64,000 nucleotides of DNA from Gammaproteobacteria bacterium RIFCSPHIGHO2_02_FULL_42_43 (GTDB lineage: Bacteria > Pseudomonadota > Gammaproteobacteria > Coxiellales > Coxiellaceae), in assembly GCA_001801425.1 (NCBI GenBank), contig MGXR01000018.1, positions 13,742-77,741 of the forward strand, in the 5' to 3' direction. A program made the position numbers and the translations under genes. Shown piece by piece: positions 1 through 8,258 of this stretch (position 1 is the stretch's first letter; every line of letters begins with the position of its first letter). The notes beneath the pieces are model-generated. The model was given only the letters and a program-made list of their open reading frames with translations. It searched no databases and was not told where the DNA came from.

Positions 1-75
1 GTAAAATTTCGTTCCCTACCGGTCGCGTCTAGGTCCAATATTTTGGGACACAGACACGAGCGGTAGCGAGTGAAT
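1..75 (+). repeat. 75-bp composite palindromic element (family A), copy 1
   Basis: Bases 1-36 form a left arm (core ccctaccggtcgcgtctagg) and bases 46-75 a right arm (core acacgagcggtagcgag). The two arms are imperfect reverse complements, so the unit folds into a long hairpin. A second 75-bp copy with the same arm order lies at 38790-38864 and an inverted copy at 61997-62061. The copy may extend left of the window. It does not resemble a known transposase gene and is probably a non-autonomous REP/RPE-like element. Confidence 0.75.
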
Positions 76-81
76 CAATCA

Positions 82-111
82 GGACACAGACACGAGCGGT
101 AGCGAGTGAAT
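82..111 (+). repeat. Extra right-arm copy of family A repeat
   Basis: This 30-bp sequence is identical to bases 46-75, six bases after the first copy. It gives a local tandem duplication of the right arm only. Further single arms occur at 1243-1272 (inside kdsB) and 31248-31276, both inverted. Confidence 0.8.
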
Positions 112-117
112 ACAAAT

Positions 118-846
118 TTACATCGCAGCTGCTAGACTCGGGGGATTACCGTCGTTATGATGAACAGCAGCAAGATTATCATCAACAGAATCCACGCGTG
201 TTACGGTGGGAGAAAGCAATCCTGAGGCCGAACTTGAATTTAGATTTCTTATTTCCAGCCCTTGAATACCACCTAGTTGATGCACATCAGGCTCTTCCCG
301 AGTTGCAACTCGCACATACCCTTCATATGTTTCGCTTGTTCTAGATGCAAAATACTGCGCCGCCTTTCCAACCGTCAACGCCAACAATAAATGCATAGGG
401 CCACACAACAGCATATGTTTATAAATCACATCCAGCGGATTACCCGGATGTTCTTTTGCCAAATGCCCATTCAATGACATCAATCCATTTAAAGCCAAAA
501 TGAAAAAATACGCTGCGACCATAGGCATTTTGAATACGCCCCAAATACTCACGTTATTGCGAACGGCGGGGTTACTCATATCGACGGGTTTTCCAAATGC
601 TTGACGAACACCGAGTTCAAGCGCTGCAGGAACCACTGGCATCAGCAAATTCAACACAGGAAAAAGTTCTGGGGCATACTCTTTTCCAACAGTCGGCACC
701 ATCACCTGCTCCATAACAAATTTAGGAAAATCAGGCTCTCCCGCCGCAATCGGCGGAACTAACATGGTATTGATGTAAATATGCTGGAAATATACAAAGA
801 TATATAAATCAAGTAACGTAGTTTCTCTGGCTTGTCTGGGCATCAC
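118..846 (-). CDS. Hypothetical membrane-associated protein
   Basis: An ORF of 242 residues on the minus strand that I do not recognise. Two hydrophobic stretches are visible in the middle: around residues 106-126 (MVAAYFFILALNG) and 144-160 (MLLCGPMHLLLALTVG). The C-terminal third is polar and Ser/Asn/Asp-rich, and the N-terminus has another aromatic-rich hydrophobic run. A topology with two or three membrane passes is plausible. The stop lies only a few bases from the tandem family A repeats, so the 3' end could have been altered by repeat insertion. No catalytic motif is visible. The coding call rests on length and the coherent hydrophobic pattern. Confidence 0.55.
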   Translation of the reverse strand: MMPRQARETTLLDLYIFVYFQHIYINTMLVPPIAAGEPDFPKFVMEQVMVPTVGKEYAPELFPVLNLLMPVVPAALELGVRQAFGKPVDMSNPAVRNNVSIWGVFKMPMVAAYFFILALNGLMSLNGHLAKEHPGNPLDVIYKHMLLCGPMHLLLALTVGKAAQYFASRTSETYEGYVRVATREEPDVHQLGGIQGLEIRNLNSSSASGLLSPTVTRVDSVDDNLAAVHHNDGNPPSLAAAM

Positions 847-914
847 TCACCTCATCAAAAATAAAGTTAACTAATGGGGCAATGTTACGCTAAAAATATT
901 AAGAATTTCTTAAA

Positions 915-1022
915 AACCGTTCACTGACGTTCGCGGCTCCGATTGTGCGCGTGCACCGCTTGCTCACGCGCGCGACTCCGACTCTCACGCTGAATCGGAG
1001 CCGCGAACGTCAGTGAGCGGTT
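915..1022. repeat. 108-bp palindromic element (family C) at kdsB 3' end
   Basis: The left arm 915-944 and right arm 993-1022 are 30-bp inverted repeats with a single mismatch (core tgacgttcgcggctccgatt), separated by 48 bp. The right arm covers the last codons and the TGA stop of kdsB. Half-site relatives are seen at 38725-38747 and 56690-56720. As RNA it could act as a strong 3' hairpin for the kdsB transcript. Confidence 0.85.
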
Positions 1023-1789
1023 CTCACCCGTTCCAAATCCGCCGGAGTATCTACTCCTGCCGGAACAGATACATCAGTCAACCCCACATGAATACGATAA
1101 CCGTTCCATAAAATGCGTAACTGCTCTAACGATTCCAATTGTTCTAACGCGCACGCTGACCAGCTCGAATAGGTTTCCAAAAATTCGGCGCGATAGGCGT
1201 ATAAACCGATGTGGCGATAATAAGCATCGGCTATTTGAATTGATTCGCTCGCTACCGCTCGCGTTTGTGTCCAAATTTCACTGAATCGATCTCGCTCCCA
1301 CGGAATCGGCGCGCGCGAAAAATAAATCGCAACGTTGCGATAATTAAAAATCACCTTCACCACATTGGGATTAAATAATTCTTTAGAATTTTTGAGCGGC
1401 GTTGCAAGGGTTGCGACTTTCACATGATCATGTTCCGCCAACAATGCGGCAACTTGCGCAATCAATGGCGCAGGCATGTGCGGCTCATCCGCTTGCAAGC
1501 ACACTACAATTTCGTCTTCATCAAAACCAATGGAAGCCGCCGCTTCTGCAATCCGCTCCGTGCCAGAACGATGCGAGCTTTGCGTCATGCAAACATTGGC
1601 GCCAAATTTTTCGCACACACTCGCCACTTGTTCATCATCCGTTGCAATCGTAACACTATCCGCACCCGCTTCTGTAGCGCGCTCAAACACATGCTGCACC
1701 ATCGGCTTTCCACGAATATCGAGCAATACTTTTCCCGGCAAACGTTGTGAATTTAAACGCGCAGGAATAATGATATGAAAATTAGTCAC
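1010..1789 (-). CDS. kdsB: 3-deoxy-manno-octulosonate cytidylyltransferase
   Basis: The product (259 residues) transfers CMP from CTP to KDO, activating it for lipid A core assembly in the cytoplasm. The N-terminus shows the family signature IIPARLNSQRLPGKVL (residues 6-21) with the nucleotide-binding Arg/Lys. QADEPHMP follows near residue 100 and GVDTPADLERVR ends the protein. The gene follows ycaR by 15 bp, as in many gammaproteobacteria. Two oddities are visible. About ten extra residues (TQTRAVASE) between the DRF and RHIGLY motifs coincide with an inverted repeat arm at 1243-1272. The last residues and stop codon lie inside a palindromic element. Catalytic motifs remain intact, so the enzyme is probably functional. 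Confidence 0.96.
   Translation of the reverse strand: MTNFHIIIPARLNSQRLPGKVLLDIRGKPMVQHVFERATEAGADSVTIATDDEQVASVCEKFGANVCMTQSSHRSGTERIAEAAASIGFDEDEIVVCLQADEPHMPAPLIAQVAALLAEHDHVKVATLATPLKNSKELFNPNVVKVIFNYRNVAIYFSRAPIPWERDRFSEIWTQTRAVASESIQIADAYYRHIGLYAYRAEFLETYSSWSACALEQLESLEQLRILWNGYRIHVGLTDVSVPAGVDTPADLERVRTAH
1243..1272 (-). repeat. Family A repeat arm inserted in frame within kdsB
   Basis: This 30-bp sequence matches the right arm of family A (46-75) at 27 of 30 positions, in inverted orientation. It is read through in kdsB as TQTRAVASE. In E. coli KdsB, as I recall it, the loop between DRF and RH is about 12 residues; here it is 22, which fits insertion of one 30-bp unit. Confidence 0.8.
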
Positions 1790-1804
1790 GAAAGCTCCTT
1801 GAAA

Positions 1805-1981
1805 TTATTCTGACGACTCACATTGTCGCGCCTCAGATTCAATCATCACGGGCACTTGATTGCGAACGGGATATGCTAACCGATCAAAACGACAAATCAA
1901 CTCTTTTGCGCTGTGATCATACAATAATTTTCCTTTGCAGGCAGGGCAAACCAAAATATCAAGCAATGCATGATCCAACAT
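1805..1981 (-). CDS. ycaR: Trm112-family small protein YcaR (UPF0434)
   Basis: A 58-residue ORF starting [19 protein letters not shown] and ending QCESSE. It carries the CPxC motif and the C-terminal RxRxAYPV-type stretch ([15 protein letters not shown]) typical of the Trm112/UPF0434 family. These are small zinc-binding-like proteins next to lpxK/kdsB whose role in Proteobacteria is unclear; Trm112 homologues in other organisms activate methyltransferases. Only one Cys pair (CPAC) is present, as is usual in this bacterial branch. It lies directly upstream of kdsB and is almost certainly co-transcribed with it. Confidence 0.93.
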   Translation of the reverse strand: MLDHALLDILVCPACKGKLLYDHSAKELICRFDRLAYPVRNQVPVMIESEARQCESSE

Positions 1982-1986
1982 AAAAT

Positions 1987-2652
1987 TTATGTCTCACAAC
2001 TAGCAATAAATCTGTGATACTCATAAAGAAAAAGTTTGTAGATGTCTTCTGCTTGATGAGACGCGAACAGTGGGCGCACATCGGGATATCCCGGTCCTTC
2101 CATTTCAGCTTCATCCAACACCACAAAATTATTTTCTACTATCGAGGGAAAGCGAATGCGGTTTGCTACTTCGTTAACAATTAACGTATTCAACGATGCA
2201 GCACCAACAACACCACCAAAATGATTTTCGGTTTTCCATCCACCAATAGGTAAATCCAAAAAAACTTCCACTGCATTATTCGCATCAATCACAGCATGTT
2301 TTCGTTTCAGTTCAGTCGCTTTATCTGATAATACAGCACCTGCAACAGCGGCATACGTAAATCGTGCCGCATTCGCTGAGAGCTGTACTACCTTCATCAA
2401 CGCTGCGGTACCCACCACTAATGGGCTGTTGTCATCCTGTGAAGCAGATGGCAATGCAGTGCTCGGCACTGAACTCTCCAATAATTCAGTAGTCGGCTCA
2501 CCTAACGGATATTTACGATCATGCAGCACAGATTCGTATTTTTTAAGCGCCTCATTGATAGCATTGGCTAATGTTGAGCGATTTGCGTCTTCTTTCACCC
2601 AATCGAGCAGCGCTGGAATAAAATCAGCAACCGACCACACTTGTGTGCGCAC
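1987..2652 (-). CDS. Hypothetical protein upstream of ycaR
   Basis: An ORF of 221 residues with a GTG start, ending 5 bp before ycaR. I do not recognise the family. It begins with an amphipathic helical segment ([15 protein letters not shown]), has a low-complexity Ser/Thr/Pro linker around residues 60-80, and then an Ala-rich helix (residues 84-112). The C-terminal half has the mixed composition of a soluble domain. There is no signal peptide or clear transmembrane segment. The tight spacing to ycaR suggests co-transcription, but a link to KDO metabolism is not established. Confidence 0.6.
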   Translation of the reverse strand: MRTQVWSVADFIPALLDWVKEDANRSTLANAINEALKKYESVLHDRKYPLGEPTTELLESSVPSTALPSASQDDNSPLVVGTAALMKVVQLSANAARFTYAAVAGAVLSDKATELKRKHAVIDANNAVEVFLDLPIGGWKTENHFGGVVGAASLNTLIVNEVANRIRFPSIVENNFVVLDEAEMEGPGYPDVRPLFASHQAEDIYKLFLYEYHRFIASCET

Positions 2653-2788
2653 ACTAAAGCCTCTTTGTAATGAACGTTTAAGGAATCATACTGATAGATG
2701 TTCGCAAAGATCAAGCGATTCACGCAATTGTATTTTTTGATGCGAGGTGTAAAATCACCGAACCATTAAAAATAATCGGGGGTTGGAA

Positions 2789-4750
2789 ATGTCTCGAATG
2801 CCTAACTGGGTTGAAACTCTTTGTCAGAATAATCAGGCTCAATCGCTCAACGCGGATAACGAGCCGTCTTATGACGAACAGGCCATTCAGCATTTTATTG
2901 CGACGCATTTTTCTTTTGAAGAATCCGATCGCGCGATGCTAACAGATGAAAACATCAACCACTATCGATTTTTACATGCCGATATTGCATTCACTGAAAC
3001 AGAGCTTCACGCACTCATCAATTTTATGAAAGCGCATCACTTTGACGGCGCGTTGTATGACGCAGAATATCAACCCAGTTCCGAAAGCCTTGCGGTGCAA
3101 TCTCTCATCGCTGCAAAAAAAGTACTTATGCAAAATATTCGCCCCACGGCGTTTGTTTTTCAGTTGTTGAATTTATTGGAAGTGACAGCGCTCTTATCCG
3201 CCATTTGGGAAAAAGACAAAAATTTTTTTCCAGGCCCTGGTCTTTTTTCATGGCTTGCTGTTGTAGCCCTATTTACGCTGCGCAACAATCATTATTTTGC
3301 GAGTGTGATTGGCGAATTCAGCCGAGAAAAAATGATCCAAATAAAAATAAATATTGAAGATCAAACACGAGATCTCTTAAATGAATTAGCAAAATTGACA
3401 CCGGGCGTGGAAGGCGTTGATATCAACACAATCTTACTTCGTTTACTCACCAAACCTCTGCGCCATGAACGCATTTTACAAGAACTGAGCTCCTGGATTG
3501 CTTATACCGTTAAATTATCCGCAACTGCCGCGGTATTTCTCGAAGAATTTAAATTGTGGCCCTTGCATCTCACCTTGTTCGCCGCGACGATTGCCGGAAC
3601 CATTCAAGGTGTTGACTCATCATACACAATGTATAATGCGATTAACGGCGAGCACAGAAAAATTTTAGAATATCGCGCGGGAAAAATTCCCGTACAATAC
3701 ACGCCCGATCGCGCATTATTTTTTCCAAAATTTTCTGATTTTCCCGTTATTCCGTGGATGATGGCAAAATTGGGCCCGGCCATTTGGACCGCCGTCAAAT
3801 TGCGCGCCGCAGTAACTTTAATCCGATTATTGAAATTAGAATCAGCCGATGTACCTGGCGGGCTTTATGGATTTTATGGCATCGCGTTTGCATCTGCGCT
3901 GTATACGTCTTGTGTATTTAGTTTGTATGGCATCGATCAAAAATTAGCAAAAGAATTGCCAACGCAACGTAATTTTCAATATACGCACACACTTGATCGA
4001 CACAGTATCGCAACAGCAACGCTCGGCGCATTGCCAATTTCTGCAATGGTTGCTTACGGCATGCATCTTGCTAATTACGATAATAAAAGTGCTCTCATTG
4101 CGGCGCTGCCTGCATGGTCAGCAACTACCGTACTCATTTTAAATTTTCCCGTGTTCGCCCATTTTTACCGACAAATCGTTGAGATGCGATACGTTGATTC
4201 GCTCATGCATCACTTAGATCATTTGCCCACCAACGATAAATTCATGCTGTTTGTTTTATCCGCTCTTGCTACTGCAGGTGGAATTGGTTGGGACAAACCT
4301 GCGCTCGCAGTGCCCGGTGAAATCGCTGTGTTTTTGACATTCACCGCATGGATTGCGCAATGCGCTCGTCCAACCGCAAGTTATTTGCGTTACACCGTGG
4401 CGCAAAGTGTTTTATACGCAACAGCATTGGTCACATGGATATTAAATTGCGCAATACCATTTTACAATTTAAATACACATCAAGATCCCGCGGATCGTCC
4501 AGCGCATTTGGATGAATCTTATTTTCACACCGCGGGTTATTTTATGATTGTTTCGATGGGGTTATTCGCATGTTTTGGCGCAGCACATCGAGATTGGAAA
4601 GCCACGGCCGCTAAAATTCCCGCATTGACTGGAAAAATCGACACAGACAATCAAGAAACACGCAGTGTGATTTTCAGACCGCTGTCATGGATGTGCAACA
4701 AGTTGATAAAGTGTGTGACGCCTGAGCCGGGAACGAGACTAACATTTTAA
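2789..4750 (+). CDS. Large polytopic membrane protein of unknown function
   Basis: About 653 residues from the ATG at 2789. An in-frame TTG at 2783 is possible, but the GGGGG at 2778-2782 is better placed for the ATG. The first ~110 residues are soluble and acidic. They are followed by roughly ten hydrophobic segments, for example FSWLAVVALFTL, LHLTLFAATIAGTIQG, IATATLGALPISAMVAYG, FMLFVLSALATAGGIGW and YFMIVSMGLFACFGAA. The C-terminus is short and basic. No transporter or enzyme signature was found. It stands alone, divergent from the upstream minus-strand genes. A secreted membrane effector or a lineage-specific membrane protein are both possible; neither is shown. Confidence 0.8.
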   Translation: MSRMPNWVETLCQNNQAQSLNADNEPSYDEQAIQHFIATHFSFEESDRAMLTDENINHYRFLHADIAFTETELHALINFMKAHHFDGALYDAEYQPSSESLAVQSLIAAKKVLMQNIRPTAFVFQLLNLLEVTALLSAIWEKDKNFFPGPGLFSWLAVVALFTLRNNHYFASVIGEFSREKMIQIKINIEDQTRDLLNELAKLTPGVEGVDINTILLRLLTKPLRHERILQELSSWIAYTVKLSATAAVFLEEFKLWPLHLTLFAATIAGTIQGVDSSYTMYNAINGEHRKILEYRAGKIPVQYTPDRALFFPKFSDFPVIPWMMAKLGPAIWTAVKLRAAVTLIRLLKLESADVPGGLYGFYGIAFASALYTSCVFSLYGIDQKLAKELPTQRNFQYTHTLDRHSIATATLGALPISAMVAYGMHLANYDNKSALIAALPAWSATTVLILNFPVFAHFYRQIVEMRYVDSLMHHLDHLPTNDKFMLFVLSALATAGGIGWDKPALAVPGEIAVFLTFTAWIAQCARPTASYLRYTVAQSVLYATALVTWILNCAIPFYNLNTHQDPADRPAHLDESYFHTAGYFMIVSMGLFACFGAAHRDWKATAAKIPALTGKIDTDNQETRSVIFRPLSWMCNKLIKCVTPEPGTRLTF

Positions 4751-4840
4751 AGTTGTAACAGTTCAGCCCCCCATAAAAGCACTCAAAAGTGAGCGTTTCA
4801 GTAATTCAGACAAGGAGGCCTTGATCTATGTTACTTAAAG

Positions 4841-5989
4841 TTAAGCACGTGTACTGATGCCTTCCCATGGTGGATTTTTAAAAAAATCAATTGGGTTGGT
4901 GACGTGAATTCCATTTTGCTCAAACGGTCTTGTTAATTTTCCAACGATTTGCGTGGTTTGCTTTGGTTGTAATAATTGTCGATAATATTTTAGCGAAGAA
5001 GATATTTCAGTATCTTTCAATTTTACCTCAATGAGATCTATTACTTTTCCATCGATGACCGTAACAAAATCCACTTCTCGATCATCGCGATCACGAATGT
5101 AATGTAAATGACATCGCTCACCAAAATAATCTTCTCTGAATTGTAAATGTTTTAATAAATGTGTTGCGACTAAATTTTCTAAGCGGACCGCGGGATCATT
5201 TTCACAATCGGCATTATCATAAAAATAAACTTTGACAGGCTTTTGAATACCGCGTGGAATATTTTTAGTGAGCGGATAAATCGGAAATAACAAATACAAA
5301 CGTTCTAATAAATTTAACCATGATTTCGCTGTTTTTGGTGCAATTTCTAAATCACGCGCCAAATTTGCAAATGAAATTGTACCGCTGACACGTTCACGCA
5401 GCGCATCAACAAATATCGGCAGTAATTGTATCTCGCGAATATTCGCAAGATCTCGCACATCTTCACGAATCACACGCAGAAAACGTTCAACACGCCAGCG
5501 ATTGGCTTCACGTTTATCCGCATTAATAAATGGCTCTGGAAAACCACCCACTGTCATAAGACGCTCATACGCTTCTGTCTGAGAAATTTTTGCAGGATGC
5601 TCATCCAACGTAAAGGGATGCAGACGCCAATAATGGTATCGCCCCATGAGAGAATCGCCACCACGACGATACACATCCAATCGCGCTGAACCCGTCACCA
5701 AATATTGTTGATGTTCTGATTTTGTATCGTACACCCCTTTAATCCATCGCTTCCATCGTGGATATTTATGCAATTCATCGAATACAACCAATTGATCGTC
5801 TTGAGGCCACTGATGCTTTAAAATAATTCTACGATCACTGTCTAAATCTAAATTTAAATATCGGCTCGTCTTATAATGATGGCAAATACTTTTACTTAAT
5901 ATAGTCTTTCCCACTTGGCGCGGACCACCAACAAAAACCATTTTCTTTCGTAAATCTTTTAGGATGAAGGGTTCGATATAACGTTGCAT
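4841..5989 (-). CDS. AAA family ATPase with DUF4143 domain
   Basis: 382 residues from the ATG at 5989; a TTG two codons earlier is less likely. The N-terminus has a Walker A loop (GGPRQVGKT, about residue 21) and a Walker B-like VVFDELHK, then sensor-like LVTGSARLD. This is the AAA_14 plus DUF4143 arrangement. The C-terminal part carries a nuclease-like strand pair (REVDFVTVIDGKVIDLIEVKL) resembling the PD-(D/E)xK fold seen at the end of this family. Function is unknown; members are often scattered, solitary and variably present. A second divergent paralogue lies at 50378-51526. No partner gene is adjacent. Confidence 0.9.
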   Translation of the reverse strand: MQRYIEPFILKDLRKKMVFVGGPRQVGKTILSKSICHHYKTSRYLNLDLDSDRRIILKHQWPQDDQLVVFDELHKYPRWKRWIKGVYDTKSEHQQYLVTGSARLDVYRRGGDSLMGRYHYWRLHPFTLDEHPAKISQTEAYERLMTVGGFPEPFINADKREANRWRVERFLRVIREDVRDLANIREIQLLPIFVDALRERVSGTISFANLARDLEIAPKTAKSWLNLLERLYLLFPIYPLTKNIPRGIQKPVKVYFYDNADCENDPAVRLENLVATHLLKHLQFREDYFGERCHLHYIRDRDDREVDFVTVIDGKVIDLIEVKLKDTEISSSLKYYRQLLQPKQTTQIVGKLTRPFEQNGIHVTNPIDFFKNPPWEGISTRA

Positions 5990-6033
5990 GATCAATCAAC
6001 TCGATATAACTGAGACTTATAGTAATTCGGCTA

Positions 6034-6085
6034 AAATGACCTACAGTCACAATCTGCCTCGGCAAATTAGTAGTATAGGTCATTT
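6034..6085. promoter_or_regulatory. Inverted repeat in the gap before tRNA-Pro
   Basis: Ten-base arms aaatgaccta (6034-6043) and taggtcattt (6076-6085) flank 32 bp. They lie in the ~200-bp gap between the DUF4143 gene start and tRNA-Pro. The arrangement could be an operator for the minus-strand ATPase gene or a small palindromic repeat; nothing discriminates between these. Confidence 0.3.
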
Positions 6086-6201
6086 CTGCCGTACACACAA
6101 GCCCGTGGGTCCGACATTTTAAAGTAAATCGAACAAGGCTCTTAGTGAATACGCAGAGCAGTCAGAGATGTGTGTTCTATATCTACAGCGTGATTCTTGT
6201 A

Positions 6202-6275
6202 TCGGGACAGGAGGATTTGAACCTCCGACCCCTTGCACCCCATGCAAGTGCGCTACCAGGCTGCGCTATGCCCCG
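6202..6275 (-). tRNA. tRNA-Pro(GGG)
   Basis: A 74-nt cloverleaf on the minus strand. The acceptor stem CGGGGCA pairs with TGTCCCG, the anticodon stem CTTGC/GCAAG encloses ATGGGGT with anticodon GGG, and the T-arm is GGAGG-TTCAAAT-CCTCC. The CCA end is not encoded. It reads proline CCC/CCU codons and lies just downstream of the MHS transporter gene. Confidence 0.97.
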
Positions 6276-6340
6276 AATGCGAAAAGACTACGCGACCTGT
6301 AGTTAAAAATCAATTACACCGAACGCACCTTTCGTGCCTT

Positions 6341-7597
6341 TTAATACTTCGCATATTTTTTTGCTGCAATGAGCGCTGCAATTGATAACACACCACCGAT
6401 CGTTAATAAAATACCAGGCGCTAATATCACACCTTGTTTAATTAGCGCAGTAACAACCAACGGCGATAACCCTCCAAAAATAGCAAGTGAGGTATTATAA
6501 GAAAATGCGATGCCGCTATAACGCACTTGCGTTGGAAATAAAGCGGCTAATTCCGCTGAAAAAGCAGACAAATAGGTAATTGAAAAAAACATCAAACAAA
6601 AATTTGCAAAATAAAATGATGTGGTCATCACATGATTCACAAGCACTCTATTTAAGACATATGAAAATGCAATAAATGCAATTGATGATATTAATAAAAT
6701 CATTCGCGATGAAATGACTTTTGATAATTTCCCAAGAAAAGGAGTGAGTATCAACGCAATTAAAATCGTCCACAAATTTTGTGTTTCTACCACAGTAAAA
6801 GACGCGTGTAATATTTTTGAAAAATACGTAACAAAATAAACAATCACTAACCAAAATGAAATACCCACTTGTGCAGCAATTAAAAATCCAATGATCATCG
6901 GCATTTTATAGTCACGCAAGCAAACAGCGAGCGGGATTTTGTGACGCACTTCTTTTTGAATAGCCATAAATGCTTCTGTTTCTGAAATATGCCGACATAA
7001 AAAATAAGCAACTAGACCGAGTATTGCGCCGAACAAAAAAGGAATACGCCAACCCCATGCTGCAAATGTTTGCGCGGTGGTAAATGCCATCACAACTTTA
7101 ATAATAATCGGTCCAATTAAAATACCGCTGAATAATCCCACCTGAACAAGCGATGAATAAAATCCACGATCTTTTTTTTCAGCAATTTCGGTGAGATAAC
7201 TGATCGATCCCGCATATTCACCGCCGACCGACAATCCCTGAAATACGCGAATGCATAACACCAAAATTGGGGCGGTAATACCGATCGTTTGATAGCTGGG
7301 AATCAATCCAATTAAAACGGTTGGCACGCCCATCAATACCATCGATGCAATCAATGTTTTTCTGCGACCGCGTGTGTCGCCGAAATGTGAAAATAATATT
7401 CCCCCGATTGGGCGAAATAAGAAACCCACTGCGAATACTGCAAAGGTGAGCATTAATGAAGTGAGATGATTTTGTGTTGGAAAAAAATGTTGCGCAATAA
7501 AAGGCGCCAAGCTGCCATATAACACAAAATCGTACCATTCCAGCGAATTGCCAAACACGGCAGCTAATACATTTTTTTGAAATAAAATAAATTTCAT
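6341..7597 (-). CDS. MFS transporter, metabolite:H+ symporter (MHS) type
   Basis: 418 residues with about twelve hydrophobic segments. The start NSLEWYDFVLYGSLAPF and the loop GDTRGRRKTLIASM (residues 73-86) match the MHS/ProP-like branch of the major facilitator superfamily. IRVFQGLSVGGEYAGS in helix 4 is also characteristic. It probably imports a small osmolyte or organic acid with protons; the substrate cannot be told. The start codon abuts the MerR stop (7598), so it is likely the last gene of the thrS...ihfA-merR block or is read through from it. Confidence 0.92.
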   Translation of the reverse strand: MKFILFQKNVLAAVFGNSLEWYDFVLYGSLAPFIAQHFFPTQNHLTSLMLTFAVFAVGFLFRPIGGILFSHFGDTRGRRKTLIASMVLMGVPTVLIGLIPSYQTIGITAPILVLCIRVFQGLSVGGEYAGSISYLTEIAEKKDRGFYSSLVQVGLFSGILIGPIIIKVVMAFTTAQTFAAWGWRIPFLFGAILGLVAYFLCRHISETEAFMAIQKEVRHKIPLAVCLRDYKMPMIIGFLIAAQVGISFWLVIVYFVTYFSKILHASFTVVETQNLWTILIALILTPFLGKLSKVISSRMILLISSIAFIAFSYVLNRVLVNHVMTTSFYFANFCLMFFSITYLSAFSAELAALFPTQVRYSGIAFSYNTSLAIFGGLSPLVVTALIKQGVILAPGILLTIGGVLSIAALIAAKKYAKY

Positions 7598-7972
7598 TTA
7601 TGTTTCTAATTCCGCCGCTAGCGTTTCAAGCTGCGTGATCGCTGATTGCAACAGCACGTGAGAATTTTGTATTTTTTGTTGAGATCGGCTTTCGTCGCCT
7701 TGCAAATGTGTGCGCGCACCATCGATGGTGTAGCCTTTGGTATAAAGCAGTTGTTTAATTTCGCGAATCAAGATCACATCTTTGCGTTGATAATATCGAC
7801 GATTACCGCGACGCTTAGATGGGGTGAGCTGCGGAAACTCTTGTTCCCAATATCGCAACACATGCGGTTTGAGTTGACACAACTCTGCGACTTCACCAAT
7901 AGAAAAATAAAGCTTGTCCGGAATCGGCGCAAACTCACTCTCTCGATCCATCTTGTTCTTGCGATCCGACAT
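7598..7972 (-). CDS. MerR-family transcriptional regulator
   Basis: 124 residues. A MerR winged-helix domain covers residues ~22-90: [20 protein letters not shown], then [10 protein letters not shown] and RRYYQRKDV, followed by a short helix. No metal-binding cysteine tail is visible. Genes of this type directly follow ihfA in many gammaproteobacteria, and the target is unknown. The ORF start overlaps the 3' end of ihfA by 38 bp; an internal ATG at 7951 would shorten the overlap to 17 bp. Translational coupling to ihfA is likely either way. Confidence 0.92.
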   Translation of the reverse strand: MSDRKNKMDRESEFAPIPDKLYFSIGEVAELCQLKPHVLRYWEQEFPQLTPSKRRGNRRYYQRKDVILIREIKQLLYTKGYTIDGARTHLQGDESRSQQKIQNSHVLLQSAITQLETLAAELET

Positions 7973-8255
7973 AATCTTCCACCCTGGATTTTAATTTATG
8001 TCCTGCGCGAAAAGTCACAACGCGTCGCGCAGTAATTGGAATTTCTTCACCTGTTTTTGGATTTCTGCCGGGGCGTTCGCTTTTATCACGCAAATTAAAA
8101 TTGCCGAACCCGGATAACTTCACGCATTCACCTTTCTCAAGCGCTGCACGAATCTCTTCAAAAAAAGATTCCACCAACTCTTTCGCTTCACGTTTATTCA
8201 ACCCAACTGTAGTAAACAGATATTCTGCCAAATCGGCTTTGGTGAGTGCACTCAT
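7935..8255 (-). CDS. ihfA: Integration host factor subunit alpha
   Basis: 106 residues. The product binds and bends DNA as a heterodimer with IhfB. It is recognised by [12 protein letters not shown] at the N-terminus, [14 protein letters not shown], and the beta-arm sequence [20 protein letters not shown] that inserts its proline into the minor groove. The length is slightly above the usual 99-100 residues because of a polar tail (SQEQDGSRE) that overlaps the MerR gene. It lies three bases after pheT, the standard arrangement in gammaproteobacteria. Confidence 0.98.
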   Translation of the reverse strand: MSALTKADLAEYLFTTVGLNKREAKELVESFFEEIRAALEKGECVKLSGFGNFNLRDKSERPGRNPKTGEEIPITARRVVTFRAGHKLKSRVEDYVGSQEQDGSRE

Positions 8256-8258
8256 CGC

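Noticed and set aside
46..111. Two identical 30-bp repeats resembling a minimal CRISPR array
   Set aside because: The spacer is only six bases, and the same repeat occurs singly elsewhere and inside kdsB; no cas genes are present.
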